Numbered from the stretch's first letter, positions 9,089 through 19,949 are shown. The stretch: 64,000 nucleotides of DNA from Chlorobaculum sp. 24CR (GCF_004118635.1 NZ_SDGU01000026.1:1-64000); one strand, 5' to 3'. Notes: generated by a model not told the origin, from the letters alone. Program-made: numbers and translations.

Positions 9089-10213
9089 ATGAAATTCAAT
9101 ACGACCATCAAGCGACTCCAGGAGGCTGCCAACCGGGTCATTCTTGCCGTACCGGCCAAGTCACTGGATGCACGTTTCGACAATATCAACATGACCCTTG
9201 AAAACGGGATGCTTACGATGTACGCTACTGATGGTGAGCTGTCGATCACCACGAAGTGCGACGTGGCTTCGACTGACAAAGGGAACATTGCTATCCGGGC
9301 CAGGACATTGCAGGATTTTCTGCGCAGTATGTATGAAACCGACGTCACCTTCGATATTGAGCGGCAGTCGATCGGCGAACTCGGTACCATTCACATCGCT
9401 ACCGACAAGGGGCGGTACCGCATTCCGTGTACCTTCACCTCAAAACCGGAGAACCAGGAGCGGAATTTCGACCTCTCCATTGAGCTTCAGCCCAACGAGT
9501 TGCAGGACATGATCCACAAGACGCTCTTTGCGTGCAGCGTTGATGGCATGCGCCCGGCGATGATGGGGGTTTTGTTCGAGTTCGATGAAGAGCACATCAC
9601 CGCCGTATCGACCGACGGCCATCGGCTTGTCCGTTGCCGCAAAAAAGCCGTGGTAGCAGTTACCGAAAAGCAGAAGATCGTCGTGCCTGCACGAGTCCTC
9701 TCCATCATTCAGAGAATGGTGACCGGCGAAGAGGTGAAGATGACCATCGACTCGGAACGCCGGAACGTCAAATTCAAAACCGATACCATGGAGCTGGAGT
9801 CGGCGCTCATCGTTGAACCCTATCCCAACTACGAGGCGGTCATACCGGTCGAGAACGACAAACAGCTCGTCACCGATCGTGGGCAATTGCACGATTCGGT
9901 CAAGAGGGTCGGAAGGTTTTCGAGCATCGGCGACCTGAAGCTCAGCGCCCAGGATTCGCAGATCAGGGTGATGGCCGAGAACGCCAGCGAGGGAGAGTCC
10001 GCGCAGGAAGAGTTTGGGTGTACCTTTAACGGAGAGGAGATCACCATCGGCTTTAACACGAAATTTGTCGAGGCGGCGCTTTCGCATATCGACACCGACG
10101 AGGTGCTGATCGAGATGAATTCGCCGAAAACCGCCGTGCTTTTCAAACCGAAAAGCGCGGAAAAGACGGATGACCTCATGATTCTGGTCATGCCGGTCAG
10201 AATCAATAACTGA
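9089..10213 (+). CDS. dnaN: DNA polymerase III sliding clamp, beta subunit
   Basis: 374 residues, the normal beta-clamp length, with three repeated clamp folds and the family C-terminus (LMILVMPVRINN, matching the usual MPMR end). It forms a ring dimer that tethers polymerase III to DNA. An AAGAAG sequence lies just before the ATG. It is followed after 11 bases by recF, so the two are likely co-transcribed. Confidence 0.97.
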   Translation: MKFNTTIKRLQEAANRVILAVPAKSLDARFDNINMTLENGMLTMYATDGELSITTKCDVASTDKGNIAIRARTLQDFLRSMYETDVTFDIERQSIGELGTIHIATDKGRYRIPCTFTSKPENQERNFDLSIELQPNELQDMIHKTLFACSVDGMRPAMMGVLFEFDEEHITAVSTDGHRLVRCRKKAVVAVTEKQKIVVPARVLSIIQRMVTGEEVKMTIDSERRNVKFKTDTMELESALIVEPYPNYEAVIPVENDKQLVTDRGQLHDSVKRVGRFSSIGDLKLSAQDSQIRVMAENASEGESAQEEFGCTFNGEEITIGFNTKFVEAALSHIDTDEVLIEMNSPKTAVLFKPKSAEKTDDLMILVMPVRINN

Positions 10214-10224
10214 CTGGAAGTGAG

Positions 10225-11337
10225 TTGCGGCTGAAGAACATCACCGTCGAGCATTTCAGGAACCACCGCCACCTGGAGTTCGAGCCGGGACAACGCATTA
10301 CCAACATTCACGGTAGTAACGGCTCAGGTAAGACAACGATACTCGAGGCGATCCACTATTGCGCACTGACCAGAGGGTTCAGTGGTAACAGCGACAGGGA
10401 TTGCCTCAGGTTCGGGGAGGAGCTGTTCACCATACGCTCCTCCTTTGAGAGTGACCGTGGCGGCGAAACCAGGGTCGTCGTGGCATACGAGCCAGAGAGG
10501 CAGAAGCGGATTCTGGTCAACGACCAGGAGTTACCGACCTTTTCAAAGCATATTGGCCTCATTCCGTGCGTAACCTTCACGCCGAGGGAGCTGGTCATCA
10601 TCACCGGTGGGCCGGTTGAACGACGCCGGTTCATCGATACGGCTATCTGCCAGTACGACAGGAAGTATCTTTCCGATCTGTTGCAGTATCGCAGAGTACT
10701 GCAACAGCGTAATGCCCTGTTGGCTTCATACGGCGACCCGGCGGCCGTCGAAACATCGCTGGAGGTGCTCACCGATCAGCTCGTTACGCACGCCGTAGAG
10801 ATCGTCGCGGCAAGAGAGCGATTTATCAACAGTTTCAGCGTAATGCTCGATGAGGTGTATCGATGGCATCCGGATGGGGCAAAAAACGCAATTACCTATC
10901 ACTCAACGCTTCAGCACGGTGAAACGCACCTCTCGAAAGCAGAGATGCTTACCTGTTTCAGCCAACGGTATCGCGCCCTGAAGCGGCAGGAGTTGCTGAG
11001 AAGACAGACCCTGGCAGGCCCGCACAGGGATGATCTGCAATTATACCTCAATGGCAGGGAGATACGAAAATACGCCTCGCAGGGACAGCAACGCGCGTTC
11101 CTGGTGGCGATGAAAATGACCATGCACGCCTATCTGCACGAACATTCAGACGAGATGCCGGTCGCGTTGCTCGACGACCTGTTCAGCGAACTGGATTCGA
11201 AGGTATCGGCCATCATGCTTGAAACGCTCTCGTCGAAGGGACAGGTCATTATCACATCGACGGAAAAAAGAGAAGGAGAGGCAATGACGGCATTTTCAAT
11301 CGATGATTACAGGATTACGTCAGGAAAAGAAAAATGA
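10225..11337 (+). CDS. recF: Recombination mediator RecF
   Basis: 370-residue SMC-like ATPase beginning LKNITVEHFRNHRHLEFEP, with Walker A GSNGSGKTT near residue 32, the ABC signature region (YASQGQQRAFLVAMKM) and Walker B VALLDDLFSELD near the C-terminus. It helps load RecA at gaps with RecO/RecR. Translation appears to begin at TTG (10225), preceded by GGAAGTGAG. Its stop overlaps the next start (ATGA), coupling it to dciA. Confidence 0.96.
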   Translation: MRLKNITVEHFRNHRHLEFEPGQRITNIHGSNGSGKTTILEAIHYCALTRGFSGNSDRDCLRFGEELFTIRSSFESDRGGETRVVVAYEPERQKRILVNDQELPTFSKHIGLIPCVTFTPRELVIITGGPVERRRFIDTAICQYDRKYLSDLLQYRRVLQQRNALLASYGDPAAVETSLEVLTDQLVTHAVEIVAARERFINSFSVMLDEVYRWHPDGAKNAITYHSTLQHGETHLSKAEMLTCFSQRYRALKRQELLRRQTLAGPHRDDLQLYLNGREIRKYASQGQQRAFLVAMKMTMHAYLHEHSDEMPVALLDDLFSELDSKVSAIMLETLSSKGQVIITSTEKREGEAMTAFSIDDYRITSGKEK

Positions 11338-11627
11338 CGAAAAAAAAATCACCAAGAGCGCTTGGTTCACTCATGTCTGATGTGTGTCGGAAAATTGGCA
11401 TGACCGAGGCATACGAAGAGTACAGAACGCTTCAGATGTGGGAGAGCGTTGTCGGAGAAGCTATATCGAGGGTAACGTCGGTTGAGAAGATCAAAGAGGG
11501 TGAGTTGTATGTCAGGGTACGGAATCCATCGTGGAGGATGGAACTCAATTTTCGGAAACGGGATATTGTGGCGCGACTGAACAAGGCTATCGGTTACCAG
11601 ATGATCAGAACGATCATTTTCAGATAA
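11334..11627 (+). CDS. dciA: DciA-type helicase loader (DUF721)
   Basis: 97 residues of the DUF721 family: basic N-terminus, the central TLQMWESVVGEAISRVTSVEKIKEGELYVRV core and the C-terminal NPSWRMELNFRKRDIVARLN segment. DciA is the ancestral bacterial partner that loads the replicative helicase DnaB, replaced by DnaC in E. coli. The gene is often found beside recF, as here, with a 4-base overlap. Family firm from pattern; the loader role follows from published work on DciA. Confidence 0.88.
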   Translation: MTKKKSPRALGSLMSDVCRKIGMTEAYEEYRTLQMWESVVGEAISRVTSVEKIKEGELYVRVRNPSWRMELNFRKRDIVARLNKAIGYQMIRTIIFR

Positions 11628-11662
11628 ACAGGAAACGCTGCTTTTCCACAGCGTTTCCTGTT
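11627..11662. terminator. Bidirectional terminator between dciA and the flavodiiron gene
   Basis: A perfect 14-base stem, AACAGGAAACGCTG at 11627-11640 pairing with 11649-11662, with an 8-base loop. It starts at the last base of the dciA stop codon and is followed by an AT-rich stretch, so it can end transcripts from both convergent genes. Confidence 0.85.
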
Positions 11663-11693
11663 TATTATAAGTTACTATAAATAAATAACTTAA

Positions 11694-12917
11694 TCAGATA
11701 TTGCAGGTGAGGTTGTACATCTCGATCATCTTTTCCGCGAATGATTTTCCAAACACTCTGCACTGCTCGAATTCAGGCTCGTGAGGTTGGAACTTCACCA
11801 TCAGGTTCTTGTCGAACACCTTGAGCTTGAGATTGGCCAGATTGCTTTCGATGATCTTCACACCTTCACCGCTCCAGCCATATGAACCAAAAGCTGCGGT
11901 CAGTTTGCCACGATCGCGCAAAGGATTGAGCACAGCAAAGATGTTGTAAATCTGCTGGACGATGTTCTGGTTGATGGTCGGAGAACCGATGATGATGCCC
12001 ATCGAGTGAGCGATCTTCTCTTCGAGCTTTTCGGATGACATATTCTCGATATCACAAACATCGACGTTGAAGTCACATGCCGACCGCAAACCTTCGGCAA
12101 TCTTCTGGGCGAGCACCGAGGTGTTTTCGTACGCGGAGACGTAGGCGATGAGAATGCTCTTTTCGTTTGGCATCGCGATGGCCGCTTGTGAAAAACGCTG
12201 GGAACGATCGACGTACTTTTTCCAGTCCGAACGGAGAATCGGGCCGTGACCGGGACAAATTGTGTGAATGTCAAGCGGACGAATCTTTTCAATCGCCTGA
12301 AGCATGTACTTGCTGAAGGGTCTCAGAATTGCGTCAAAGTAGTATTTGAAAGCGTCGTCGAAATCACCGCAAAGGTCGTCATACATCGCTTCGTTGCAGT
12401 AGTGGGAGCCGAAAGAGTCGCAGGTGAAGAGTACGCGATCTTCTTCGAGCCACGAGTAGATCGTGTCGGGCCAGTGCAGGTTGGGCGCGCCGATAAAGTG
12501 GATCGTCTTGTTGCCGAGGTCGAGCTTGTCGCCGTTCTTGACGACAATGTGCTTGAAGTCGTGACCGGTCTGGTCGCGCAGAAATTTGATGGCGTTACCG
12601 CTACCGACCACGGTGGCGTTGGGCGCAACAGAGAGTAGGTTATGCACGTTGCCGGAGTGGTCTGGTTCGGTGTGATCGACGATAATGTATTCGATCTCCT
12701 CGGGATTGACCACCTTCTTGATTTTCTCGAGGTAAGTTGGCCAGAACTTCAGCTTGGTGGTTTCGACTACTGTTTTTTTTTCGGCATTGATGAAGTAAGA
12801 GTTGTAAGTGGTGCCGTATTTGGTTTCCATGACGATATCGAAAGTGATAAGGCCCGGATCGAGTACGCCAATCCAGGAAACATCGTCGGTAATCGGGAGT
12901 ATTTTGTCGTCAATCAT
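11694..12917 (-). CDS. Flavodiiron protein (A-type flavoprotein)
   Basis: 407 residues: an N-terminal metallo-beta-lactamase-like domain (1-250) with the diiron ligands HxExD in [11 protein letters not shown], then CDSFGSH and CPGHGPI, followed by a flavodoxin domain (about 255-400) that binds FMN. Flavodiiron proteins reduce O2 to water or NO to N2O and protect anaerobes. The size fits the class A two-domain form, with no rubredoxin or reductase fusion, so electrons must come from a separate protein. For a strictly anaerobic phototroph an oxygen-scavenging role is the natural inference. Confidence 0.93.
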   Translation of the reverse strand: MIDDKILPITDDVSWIGVLDPGLITFDIVMETKYGTTYNSYFINAEKKTVVETTKLKFWPTYLEKIKKVVNPEEIEYIIVDHTEPDHSGNVHNLLSVAPNATVVGSGNAIKFLRDQTGHDFKHIVVKNGDKLDLGNKTIHFIGAPNLHWPDTIYSWLEEDRVLFTCDSFGSHYCNEAMYDDLCGDFDDAFKYYFDAILRPFSKYMLQAIEKIRPLDIHTICPGHGPILRSDWKKYVDRSQRFSQAAIAMPNEKSILIAYVSAYENTSVLAQKIAEGLRSACDFNVDVCDIENMSSEKLEEKIAHSMGIIIGSPTINQNIVQQIYNIFAVLNPLRDRGKLTAAFGSYGWSGEGVKIIESNLANLKLKVFDKNLMVKFQPHEPEFEQCRVFGKSFAEKMIEMYNLTCNI

Positions 12918-12996
12918 AAAATGTTAAGTATTTTGTTTGATAAAATCATGATATATAATCGCAAGATCGTATGAAAAGTTTAAAAAATTAGGAGAA

Positions 12997-15408
12997 TTAA
13001 AACGGCGTTGCATCCCGATAAATATCCTGCGTATCAAGAATACGAATTTCGCGAACTACTTCGATACCGTCAGGCGAAAAGGCGAACAGGGTGTCAGCGG
13101 AAAAGATCGTGCTGAAATCCTGTGGTTTGAAAAATGGCAGGAACTTCTGTGTGAATTCATCGAGGCGTTTCAAATAGAAACCGGTGTTTTCATCAGGTTG
13201 TTCCTTGTTCCAATCATCAGCAAGACGCCCTTTGTCAACGAACGTCGAAGGATTACCGGTTCCGGCGATGTAATAGGTCATGCGGTCGCCTTTTGAAACT
13301 TCCATTCCCTGCCTGAGTGCGATTTCGTAAGTTATTGATTTGGAACGCTTTCCGGAACGCACATCAGCCGCATACTGATCGAGCGGAGTTTTCATAGATT
13401 CGGTTCTGGAAAACTCGGTGATATTGAGTCGATGGTTCATGAGGTCGTCGCGATAGCGGACGTACAGATCGTGAAGAGCCTGAATGTCATCCCTGAGCAG
13501 GAGAATGAATCCTTCCCGAATGAAATCACGTCCGAACTTTTCCCCGCTTCGGCTCACGAAGGCTGACCCTTTCAGCTTCAGCTTGTCATGATAGTCGAGC
13601 AACACGTAGTTCTTTTTCATGTAGGAGATCATCTTTCTGAAACGGCCGTCGAAAGAGATTCTGATGCCAGAAGGCATGGTCGATGAAACCTCCTCGACCA
13701 GCTTGCGTTCATCTTCTTCGGAGATGACGTTGGTCGGAGGAACCAGAAAAATACCGTCGGTATCGACTTCGATAACTTGTGCTCCGCGAGACTCGAACTC
13801 TCTTATCATTGATTTGGCTATCTCTTGTCCTTTGGAGGTGACGCGGTCAGCTTCTTCAAAATCATTGAAAATACCACTGCTGAAGCCAAGATAACCATAC
13901 ATGGCGTTGATGATGATCTTGAACGATGATTGCATGGCGTCGAAGTTGTAGGCAACTGATCGATTACCGGCCTCACTCTCCTCTTGTGCTCGTTTCTTGG
14001 CTGAAAAGCGCAAGTCTTTGATATCCTTGAGAATAGTAGGAAATGCTTTCAGGGTGTCGGTTTTCGGACAGACTCCGTACGAAAGCATGATCGAAGGATA
14101 GAGCGATTCAACGTCGGCATAGACAATCGGACCGAGAATGCCTTTGATGAAAACTTCGGTAAATCCACCGGAGTGCTGCTGACCGATGGATGGACGGGGA
14201 ATGGAGACTTTCTTTTTGAGATATTCACGAATCATAATTGCTTCGATCTTGGCGGCAGGTCCGAGTCTTGACGTGTTGGCATAGGTGTAGGGCACCATGC
14301 TGGTCATGCTGAAATTGGTGCCGGAAAGCAGGGTGGCTAATTCACGGGTTTCACGCACATCGTCGAGCGCGTAGGCGAGTAACGTTTCGGGATTGTTGTC
14401 CCAAGTCGAGGCGATATCCTTGTAGCTGACGTAGGTCCTGTTCGGAGAGGCAAAGCCGAAAAATTTTGCGACCGCCTTCAGTCCGTAACTTGGGAGAATA
14501 CGTTTGGAGGTGTCGTAGTTCTGGACGAGAAAATACGTGTCGATAACGTGCCGTCCGGGAATGTCAAAAAACTGGAAATCCGCCGACCGTTCAGCGAAAC
14601 GGATGGTTGATGGATAAGAGCGAGGCATCTGGCCATCGCGCCCGATGGCAAAGCGAACGCCGTTCAGTTCGCAACGACGTTGCAGATAGGGAAGGTCAAA
14701 GCCGAAAATATTGTGTCCTTCGATAACGTCAGGGTCTTTCTGTGCAATGATGGCAACCAGCTCTTCCAGCAACGCCTTTTCGCTTCTGCTTTTTGAGTGA
14801 ATGACGTGCTCCCACGAACGGTTGTCGCTGAGAGAGACGATGATGACCGGATCCTCGCCAATTCCCTTTCGGTTGCCATCGTTTTTGCCTGGGCGGAAGT
14901 AGGTTTCGATGTCGAGCTGGAGGCGATACAGGTCGTCGAACAGCATTCCTTTGAAAAGGGTTTTGCCGGTTTGCATGAGGTACTGTGTGATGGCATCACC
15001 CCTGCTGTAGGTCAAATGACTGTTAAAGCTGGAACTGTTCTGCGAATCGCCACCCGAAGAGGAGTCAGCGTTGCCCGAATTAACAAAATCGAGCGCCGCG
15101 CGATAATTTTTCCAGCTTCTGAAGATGGCGAGATGCTGGTAATAGTTTGCGCCTTCGAGCGGAATCAGCCAGAATTTCTCCTTGTCGAAGGGAGTGAAGC
15201 CGTCAAGCAGTTCGCTGTCGGAAAGAAAAAAAAATGGGTAGAATGGTTCGTCTCGCCGGGTAACGCCGTCAGAAGATCGGATGAACAGGCGTATCTGTGA
15301 ATCATTGAGCTGATACGCACCAACAATGTTTTCCTCGGGGTCTTTCCCGAAAAGCAAATTATTTCCGCGGGAAAAATCGACAATGTTGTTCATGGTGCCA
15401 GAAAGCAA
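12997..15408 (-). CDS. B-family DNA polymerase (Pol II-like)
   Basis: 803 residues. The N-terminal 3'-5' exonuclease has Exo I DIETYF (166-171), Exo II HNIFGFD (232-238) and Exo [12 protein letters not shown] (346-354). The polymerase core has motif [12 protein letters not shown] (430-440), motif [11 protein letters not shown] (501-510) and motif C DTDG (549-552), so both activities look intact. The sequence resembles the bacterial Pol II group, which takes part in repair and restart. Start could be ATG at 15408 or Met6 (15393). A parS-like palindrome lies 11 bases upstream of the start, in the spacer after mnmG. Confidence 0.92.
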   Translation of the reverse strand: MLSGTMNNIVDFSRGNNLLFGKDPEENIVGAYQLNDSQIRLFIRSSDGVTRRDEPFYPFFFLSDSELLDGFTPFDKEKFWLIPLEGANYYQHLAIFRSWKNYRAALDFVNSGNADSSSGGDSQNSSSFNSHLTYSRGDAITQYLMQTGKTLFKGMLFDDLYRLQLDIETYFRPGKNDGNRKGIGEDPVIIVSLSDNRSWEHVIHSKSRSEKALLEELVAIIAQKDPDVIEGHNIFGFDLPYLQRRCELNGVRFAIGRDGQMPRSYPSTIRFAERSADFQFFDIPGRHVIDTYFLVQNYDTSKRILPSYGLKAVAKFFGFASPNRTYVSYKDIASTWDNNPETLLAYALDDVRETRELATLLSGTNFSMTSMVPYTYANTSRLGPAAKIEAIMIREYLKKKVSIPRPSIGQQHSGGFTEVFIKGILGPIVYADVESLYPSIMLSYGVCPKTDTLKAFPTILKDIKDLRFSAKKRAQEESEAGNRSVAYNFDAMQSSFKIIINAMYGYLGFSSGIFNDFEEADRVTSKGQEIAKSMIREFESRGAQVIEVDTDGIFLVPPTNVISEEDERKLVEEVSSTMPSGIRISFDGRFRKMISYMKKNYVLLDYHDKLKLKGSAFVSRSGEKFGRDFIREGFILLLRDDIQALHDLYVRYRDDLMNHRLNITEFSRTESMKTPLDQYAADVRSGKRSKSITYEIALRQGMEVSKGDRMTYYIAGTGNPSTFVDKGRLADDWNKEQPDENTGFYLKRLDEFTQKFLPFFKPQDFSTIFSADTLFAFSPDGIEVVREIRILDTQDIYRDATPF

Positions 15409-15419
15409 GATTGAAAAAA

Positions 15420-15435
15420 TGTTTCACGTGAAACA
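15420..15435. promoter_or_regulatory. parS: parS-like ParB binding site 1
   Basis: TGTTTCACGTGAAACA, a perfect 16-base palindrome identical to the parS consensus recognised by chromosomal ParB proteins. It fills the short gap between the mnmG stop and the B-family polymerase start, about 8 kb from dnaA. Origin-proximal location is typical of parS. Confidence 0.88.
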
Positions 15436-15438
15436 GTG

Positions 15439-17304
15439 TCACCGGCCAAGCCTTATTATGAGTATCGAGACGTCGGATGGCGAGACGCCGAGAATTCTCG
15501 ACGCCTGCCCAATGGTTGCAGGACGGTGCTTCACGAGCTTTTCTCTCCCTTCGTTCGAAAGAGAATTCAGTGAATCATAATTGAAATTTTCTGGAATATG
15601 CAAGAAGTCGAGTCGAGCTATCCGATCGGCGACAAGCTGCTCGCGCTTGATGTAGCCCTCATACTTGATCTCGATCTGCACCTGCTCTATAACTCTTGGA
15701 TCATGGCAAAGCTCTTCTGCGGAAGAGCGAAGAGAAAAAGAGTGATCCAGTATATCCTGAAGTGTAATTCCAGGCCGCTTTATCAAACTCAACGCGCTTG
15801 CGGGTGATTTGAGTTCCTGTAACCCTTTATCAGAAAGAAGGCTATTGATCTCGGTCGGTGTTACTTTGATTGTCTTCGTCAGTTCGAGACAGCGGCGAAC
15901 ACGGTCGATAATATTTTCAGCCAGCGTGAGATCGGTAGCGGATACGAGGGAGCAGTTGTATCCAATTTCGCGAAGACGAAGATCGGCGTTCTCGTGCCGC
16001 AGGATCAGGCGATGCTCCGCCGATGAGGTGAACATGCGATAAGGCTCTCTGGTCTCCTTCGTTATCAAATCATCGACAAGTACGCCGATGTATGCCTGGT
16101 CGCGTCCGAGGACGACGGCATCTTTTTCAAGAATCTTGCGAACGGCATTGATTCCTGCCATAAGGCCTTGCGCGGCAGCCTCTTCATAACCAGATGTGCC
16201 GTTGATCTGACCTGCAAAAAAAAGGTTTTCAACGGGCCGTGTCTCCATTGTCGATCTGATCTGCCAGGGATGGAAAAAATCGTACTCGATGGCATAGCCG
16301 GGCCGGATCATCTTTGCCTCTTCGAGGCCAGGAATAGAGCGTAGTCCTGCGAGCTGAACATCTTCAGGCAATGAGGTCGAAAAGCCGTTGACATACATTT
16401 CGATGGTATCAACCCCTTCAGGTTCAAGAAAAATATGGTGGCTCGTTTTGTCCGGAAACCGGAAAATTTTGTCTTCGACTGATGGGCAGTATCGCGGCCC
16501 AATCCCCCGCACCTTGCCGGTAAAGAGCGGCGAGCGATCAAAGCCGGTTCGAAGAATGCCGTGAGTCTTTTCCGTGGTCTTGGTCAGATAGCAGCAGACG
16601 AGGTTTCGGTCGGCAACGCTTGTTGATGAAAATGAAAATGCTACAGGGTTGTCGTCACCGGGTTGTTCGGTGACAATGTTGTAATCAACGCTTCTTGAAT
16701 CGATTCGAGGCGGCGTACCGGTCTTGAGTCTGCCGAAAGAAAAACCGAGTTTCGCCAGAGATTCGGTCAACCCGTCAACGGGCGGTTCGGCGGTGCTGCG
16801 GCCACCGGGGAAGTGGTTCATGCCGATATGAATCAGGCCGTTCAGAAAGGTGCCGCACGCAAGAATAGCCGTTTTGGCCGTGATGGCCCGGCCGGATCGA
16901 ACCGTGACAGAACTGAATTTTCCACCGGATGCGGACACGCCGATAACCGTATCCTGCAAAAGGTCGATGTTTGGTTCATGCTCCACAACCCTTCTCATGT
17001 AGAGGCTGTAGAGCGTCTTGTCAGCCTGTGCGCGTGGCGAGTGCATAGCCGCCCCTTTGCTGCGATTCAGCAGGCGGAACTGAATGCCTGTGGCATCGAT
17101 AGCTTTAGCCATTTCGCCGCCAAGCGCATCGATCTCGCGGGCCATTTGCCCTTTCGCGACGCCGCCAATCGCCGGATTGCACGACATTCGCGCGATAGCC
17201 GAAAGATCGGAGGTGATGAGCAGGCAATGCAGGCCACTTCGCGCAACGGAAAGCGCCGCTTCGCAGCCGGCATGTCCAGCGCCGACAACTATGACATCAT
17301 ACAT
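15439..17304 (-). CDS. mnmG: tRNA uridine-5-carboxymethylaminomethyl enzyme MnmG (GidA)
   Basis: 621 residues, normal for MnmG. It starts with the FAD-binding [11 protein letters not shown] loop, carries [22 protein letters not shown] near residue 60, and ends with the GidA-associated helical domain. With MnmE it makes the cmnm5 modification at wobble U34 of certain tRNAs. mnmG is often near the origin. It is tightly flanked by two parS-like sites, one three bases after its stop and one 11 bases before its ATG. Confidence 0.97.
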   Translation of the reverse strand: MYDVIVVGAGHAGCEAALSVARSGLHCLLITSDLSAIARMSCNPAIGGVAKGQMAREIDALGGEMAKAIDATGIQFRLLNRSKGAAMHSPRAQADKTLYSLYMRRVVEHEPNIDLLQDTVIGVSASGGKFSSVTVRSGRAITAKTAILACGTFLNGLIHIGMNHFPGGRSTAEPPVDGLTESLAKLGFSFGRLKTGTPPRIDSRSVDYNIVTEQPGDDNPVAFSFSSTSVADRNLVCCYLTKTTEKTHGILRTGFDRSPLFTGKVRGIGPRYCPSVEDKIFRFPDKTSHHIFLEPEGVDTIEMYVNGFSTSLPEDVQLAGLRSIPGLEEAKMIRPGYAIEYDFFHPWQIRSTMETRPVENLFFAGQINGTSGYEEAAAQGLMAGINAVRKILEKDAVVLGRDQAYIGVLVDDLITKETREPYRMFTSSAEHRLILRHENADLRLREIGYNCSLVSATDLTLAENIIDRVRRCLELTKTIKVTPTEINSLLSDKGLQELKSPASALSLIKRPGITLQDILDHSFSLRSSAEELCHDPRVIEQVQIEIKYEGYIKREQLVADRIARLDFLHIPENFNYDSLNSLSNEGREKLVKHRPATIGQASRILGVSPSDVSILIIRLGR

Positions 17305-17315
17305 GAAGAAGAGGT

Positions 17316-17331
17316 TGTTTCACGTGAAACA
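17316..17331. promoter_or_regulatory. parS: parS-like ParB binding site 2
   Basis: A second perfect TGTTTCACGTGAAACA palindrome, 11 bases upstream of the mnmG start codon and 1.9 kb from the first. ParB spreading from these sites could influence mnmG transcription. No parA or parB gene is in the window. Confidence 0.88.
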
Positions 17332-17740
17332 TTGAAAGAGAGTGATTGAAGAGCTATTGAAATACAACCGATCAGGATACTGTTTTGATGCGTTATCTTT
17401 ATATTAAAAAATGAGATACGGGCATTTTTCCGGATAGCCCTGATCCGGTAATCCTAAAGATTTCATGGAATCGGATTAAAGAAAAACGGTTTGCCTTCTG
17501 CTATTTCAGCGATTATCGATTAGCCGTCCGACTTGTTATGGCTTTTCCGGTTGGCAAAAACCTCATAATAGTAAAAAAAGGTTAAAGAGGTCAACGCAAC
17601 GGAATGAGATTAGCGTAAGCGCAAGATGATTGCCATCACAGAATCTGACGACGTAAGGCTTGGAAAAAACAGGTATCAAAAGTGATTCACCGCAATGGAG
17701 TCGAATATTATTACTCCGTCCATTAACTCGCTTAACAATT

Positions 17741-17770
17741 ACCTCGTCCCGAAAGCTTTCGGGACGAGGT
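17741..17770. repeat. Perfect 30-base palindrome
   Basis: A continuous inverted repeat with arms ACCTCGTCCCGAAAG and its exact complement, centred on the HindIII-like core AAGCTT, with no loop. It lies in the middle of the gene-free stretch and has no gene close enough to be an obvious terminator for. It might be a repeat-family member, a terminator of an unseen transcript or a protein site. Confidence 0.7.
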
Positions 17771-17955
17771 TTATGAGTAATGCTTAATAAGTCAGGGTGT
17801 TAGCTCAATTTCTTTCTGCGGTGACTTTTGCAACTTATTGTTGTTGGAGCCATAACTCCAATCCACTGCATGAGTGTGGTCGCAAGTGGTCAATGGTAAG
17901 GCTCTCGGCGGCGGGCGATTTTTCAGTTATGTGATTGATGATGTCCTCAAAGCGA

Positions 17956-17983
17956 AGGCGACTGAAAGCTCGTTCAGTCGCCT
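17956..17983 (-). terminator. Terminator-like hairpin after the clpB N-terminal half
   Basis: On the minus strand an 11-base stem (AGGCGACTGAA and its complement) with a 6-base loop, starting 30 bases after the clpB half's stop codon and followed by TTCGCTTT. It suggests that the truncated gene has its own transcript end. Confidence 0.6.
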
Positions 17984-18013
17984 CGTGGGGATGCTTGCGC
18001 CGTGCAGCGGAAT

Positions 18014-19342
18014 TCAGACGCTGCCGCTCGCTTCGAGTTCGCGCTTCAAGGCTTCACGCTCGATTTCGAGGCGGCGAAGTTCGCGGTTGATTCGGTCGAG
18101 CTCCTCCGGCTCGCTGTCGATTTCAAGCCTGAGCCGCGAGGAGGCCTCGTCAATCAGGTCGATCGCCTTGTCGGGCAAAAAGCGGTCGGCGATGTAGCGG
18201 TTCGACAGCTCCGCGGCAGCTACCAGCGCAGCGTCCTTGATGCGCACGCCGTGGTGGATTTCGTACTTCTCTTTCAGGCCGCGCAAAATCGAGACGGTGT
18301 CCTCGACGCTCGGTTGATCGACCACCACCGTCTGGAAGCGCCGTTCGAGCGCCGCATCCTTTTCGATGTGCTTGCGGTACTCGTCGAGCGTGGTCGCGCC
18401 GATGCAGCGCAGCTCGCCTCTGGCCAGCGCGGGCTTGAGAATGTTGGCCGCATCCATCGAGCCTTCGGCGGAGCCAGCTCCGACCAGCAGGTGCAGTTCG
18501 TCGATGAAGAGAATCACCTCGCCGTCGGAGGTTTGCACCTCTTTGACGAGAGCTTTCAGCCGCTCCTCGAACTCGCCCCGGAACTTTGTGCCTGCCACCA
18601 GTGACGCGAGGTCAAGGGCGGCGATTTGCTTCGACTTGAGGTTCTCCGGCACGTCGCCCCCCACGATGCGCTGGGCGATGCCTTCGACGATGGCCGTCTT
18701 GCCAACGCCGGGTTCACCGATGAGCACCGGGTTGTTCTTGGTGCGGCGGGAGAGAATCTGGAGCACCCGGCGGATTTCGTCGTCCCGGCCAATCACCGGA
18801 TCGAGCTTGCCCTTGCGCACCAAGTCGTTCAGATTGCGGGAGTATTTCTTGAGGGAGTTATACTGATCTTCAGCGGTCTGGCTGGTCACGCGCTGTGAGC
18901 CGCGGAACGAGGTCAGCACCTTGAGGATGGCATTGCGGTCGATGCCCGCGTCCTTCAGGAGCTTCGAGACCTTGACGCCCGCCTCGCCGAGGGCGATGAA
19001 CAGGTGCTCGGAGCTGATGTACTCGTCCTTGAGTTGCTCGGCCTCCTTGAGTGCCGTGTCGAACACCTTGCCAAGATCGCTTGAGATGTACTGGCCGGTC
19101 GCTGATGCGCCGGTCACTTTGGGAATACGGTCGATCTCCCGATCTACGACGTTAAGCAGCGTATCGATGGGTGCTTCGAGTTTCCGCGCGATCTGGCAGG
19201 CAATGTTGTCATGATCGCCAAGCATGACGCTCAACAGGTGCTCTGGTTCGATCTGCTGGTTCTGCTTGCTGCTGGCCATCATCGAGGCCGCCTGGAGGGC
19301 CTCCTGGGCCTTGACGGTGAATTTGTTCGGATCGAAATGCAT
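18014..19342 (-). CDS. clpB: ClpB disaggregase, N-terminal half (split gene)
   Basis: 442 residues corresponding to the first half of ClpB: the Clp-N double repeat (about 1-145), linker, and the first AAA+ module with Walker A GEPGVGKT (209-216), pore loop GTKFRGEF (251-258) and Walker B ILFIDE (277-282). It ends inside the middle-domain coiled coil, after [20 protein letters not shown], then a short tail EASGSV and TGA. No NBD2 follows. The missing half is encoded at 46340-47656 on the other strand. A hairpin follows the stop. The halves probably work together as a two-chain hexamer, by inference. Confidence 0.95.
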   Translation of the reverse strand: MHFDPNKFTVKAQEALQAASMMASSKQNQQIEPEHLLSVMLGDHDNIACQIARKLEAPIDTLLNVVDREIDRIPKVTGASATGQYISSDLGKVFDTALKEAEQLKDEYISSEHLFIALGEAGVKVSKLLKDAGIDRNAILKVLTSFRGSQRVTSQTAEDQYNSLKKYSRNLNDLVRKGKLDPVIGRDDEIRRVLQILSRRTKNNPVLIGEPGVGKTAIVEGIAQRIVGGDVPENLKSKQIAALDLASLVAGTKFRGEFEERLKALVKEVQTSDGEVILFIDELHLLVGAGSAEGSMDAANILKPALARGELRCIGATTLDEYRKHIEKDAALERRFQTVVVDQPSVEDTVSILRGLKEKYEIHHGVRIKDAALVAAAELSNRYIADRFLPDKAIDLIDEASSRLRLEIDSEPEELDRINRELRRLEIEREALKRELEASGSV

Positions 19343-19534
19343 AGTGGATCGTTTCTTGCTGTTTTCGTTACGTTCTTCATCGGGGCGGCCAGCTCAAGAG
19401 CTTTTGCCGCCTTGCCTTGTCATCATAACAACCACCAAAAAAGCAAAAACGTCACACCATGGAATCCGAAAAAAGTGACGGACGCCACGTTCAGACTCCA
19501 ATGCGTCATCCAGTCACGAAAAGCATTTTTTCGA

Positions 19535-19822
19535 TCAACCGCGATCGAAATTCTTCGGCAGGTTCTGCATAAAGGAGCGAGTGATGAGTTTGACGATCTC
19601 TCCACCTGTAACCAGAAGCTCCGCGCCTTTTTCGCGGATATGGATCTGGGTGGCCACCTGATCCTTGAAAAAATCGACGCTCGCCGGGTCGTAATTCTTG
19701 CCACTCACGTACTCGTCGATCAGCACTTCGGCCTGGCTGTAGGGCAGATTAAAAACTTTCACGCCAAGTTTGGCGCGTTCGATGGGATCGAGAATTCTCT
19801 GTCCCGTTGCTTGCTGCTCCAT
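19535..19822 (-). CDS. Small conserved-looking protein of unknown function
   Basis: 95 residues, mixed charge, no membrane segment or signal peptide, starting MEQQATGQRILDPIERAKLG. The composition and an even hydrophobic pattern look like a folded alpha/beta protein, but I do not recognise a family. It is read in the same direction as clpB and lies about 190 bases upstream of it. The intervening spacer shows no CIRCE-type heat-shock element. Confidence 0.6.
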   Translation of the reverse strand: MEQQATGQRILDPIERAKLGVKVFNLPYSQAEVLIDEYVSGKNYDPASVDFFKDQVATQIHIREKGAELLVTGGEIVKLITRSFMQNLPKNFDRG

Positions 19823-19949
19823 ATCGCTGCGTATTGTTCTGGTGAAATGAAAAGATGAGCGTCGCCCGGAGCCGCTACAGCTCAGGCTTTCGGGAATTTA
19901 ACAATCTTTCCGTCAAGATACCAGCGCCGCTCTTTCCATGCAGGAAAGT

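Larger units (their letters stand above)
17305..18013. other. Gene-free stretch between mnmG and the clpB N-terminal half
   Basis: About 700 bases in which I find no convincing gene or RNA. It holds parS site 2 at its left end, a perfect 30-base palindrome at 17741-17770, and the hairpin at 17956-17983 that follows the clpB half. Its right end is the proposed inversion breakpoint. The low gene content fits a region scarred by rearrangement. Confidence 0.6.

Noticed and set aside
17305-18013. Looking for a tRNA or small RNA gene in the gap before clpB
   Set aside because: I found no cloverleaf or T-loop sequence; only palindromes are visible.
18014-19342. clpB N-terminal half seen as a frameshifted or truncated pseudogene
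   Set aside because: The missing half is present elsewhere as a clean ORF, both reading frames are intact with motifs conserved, and the two sequences join without overlap. A pseudogene would be expected to have decayed.
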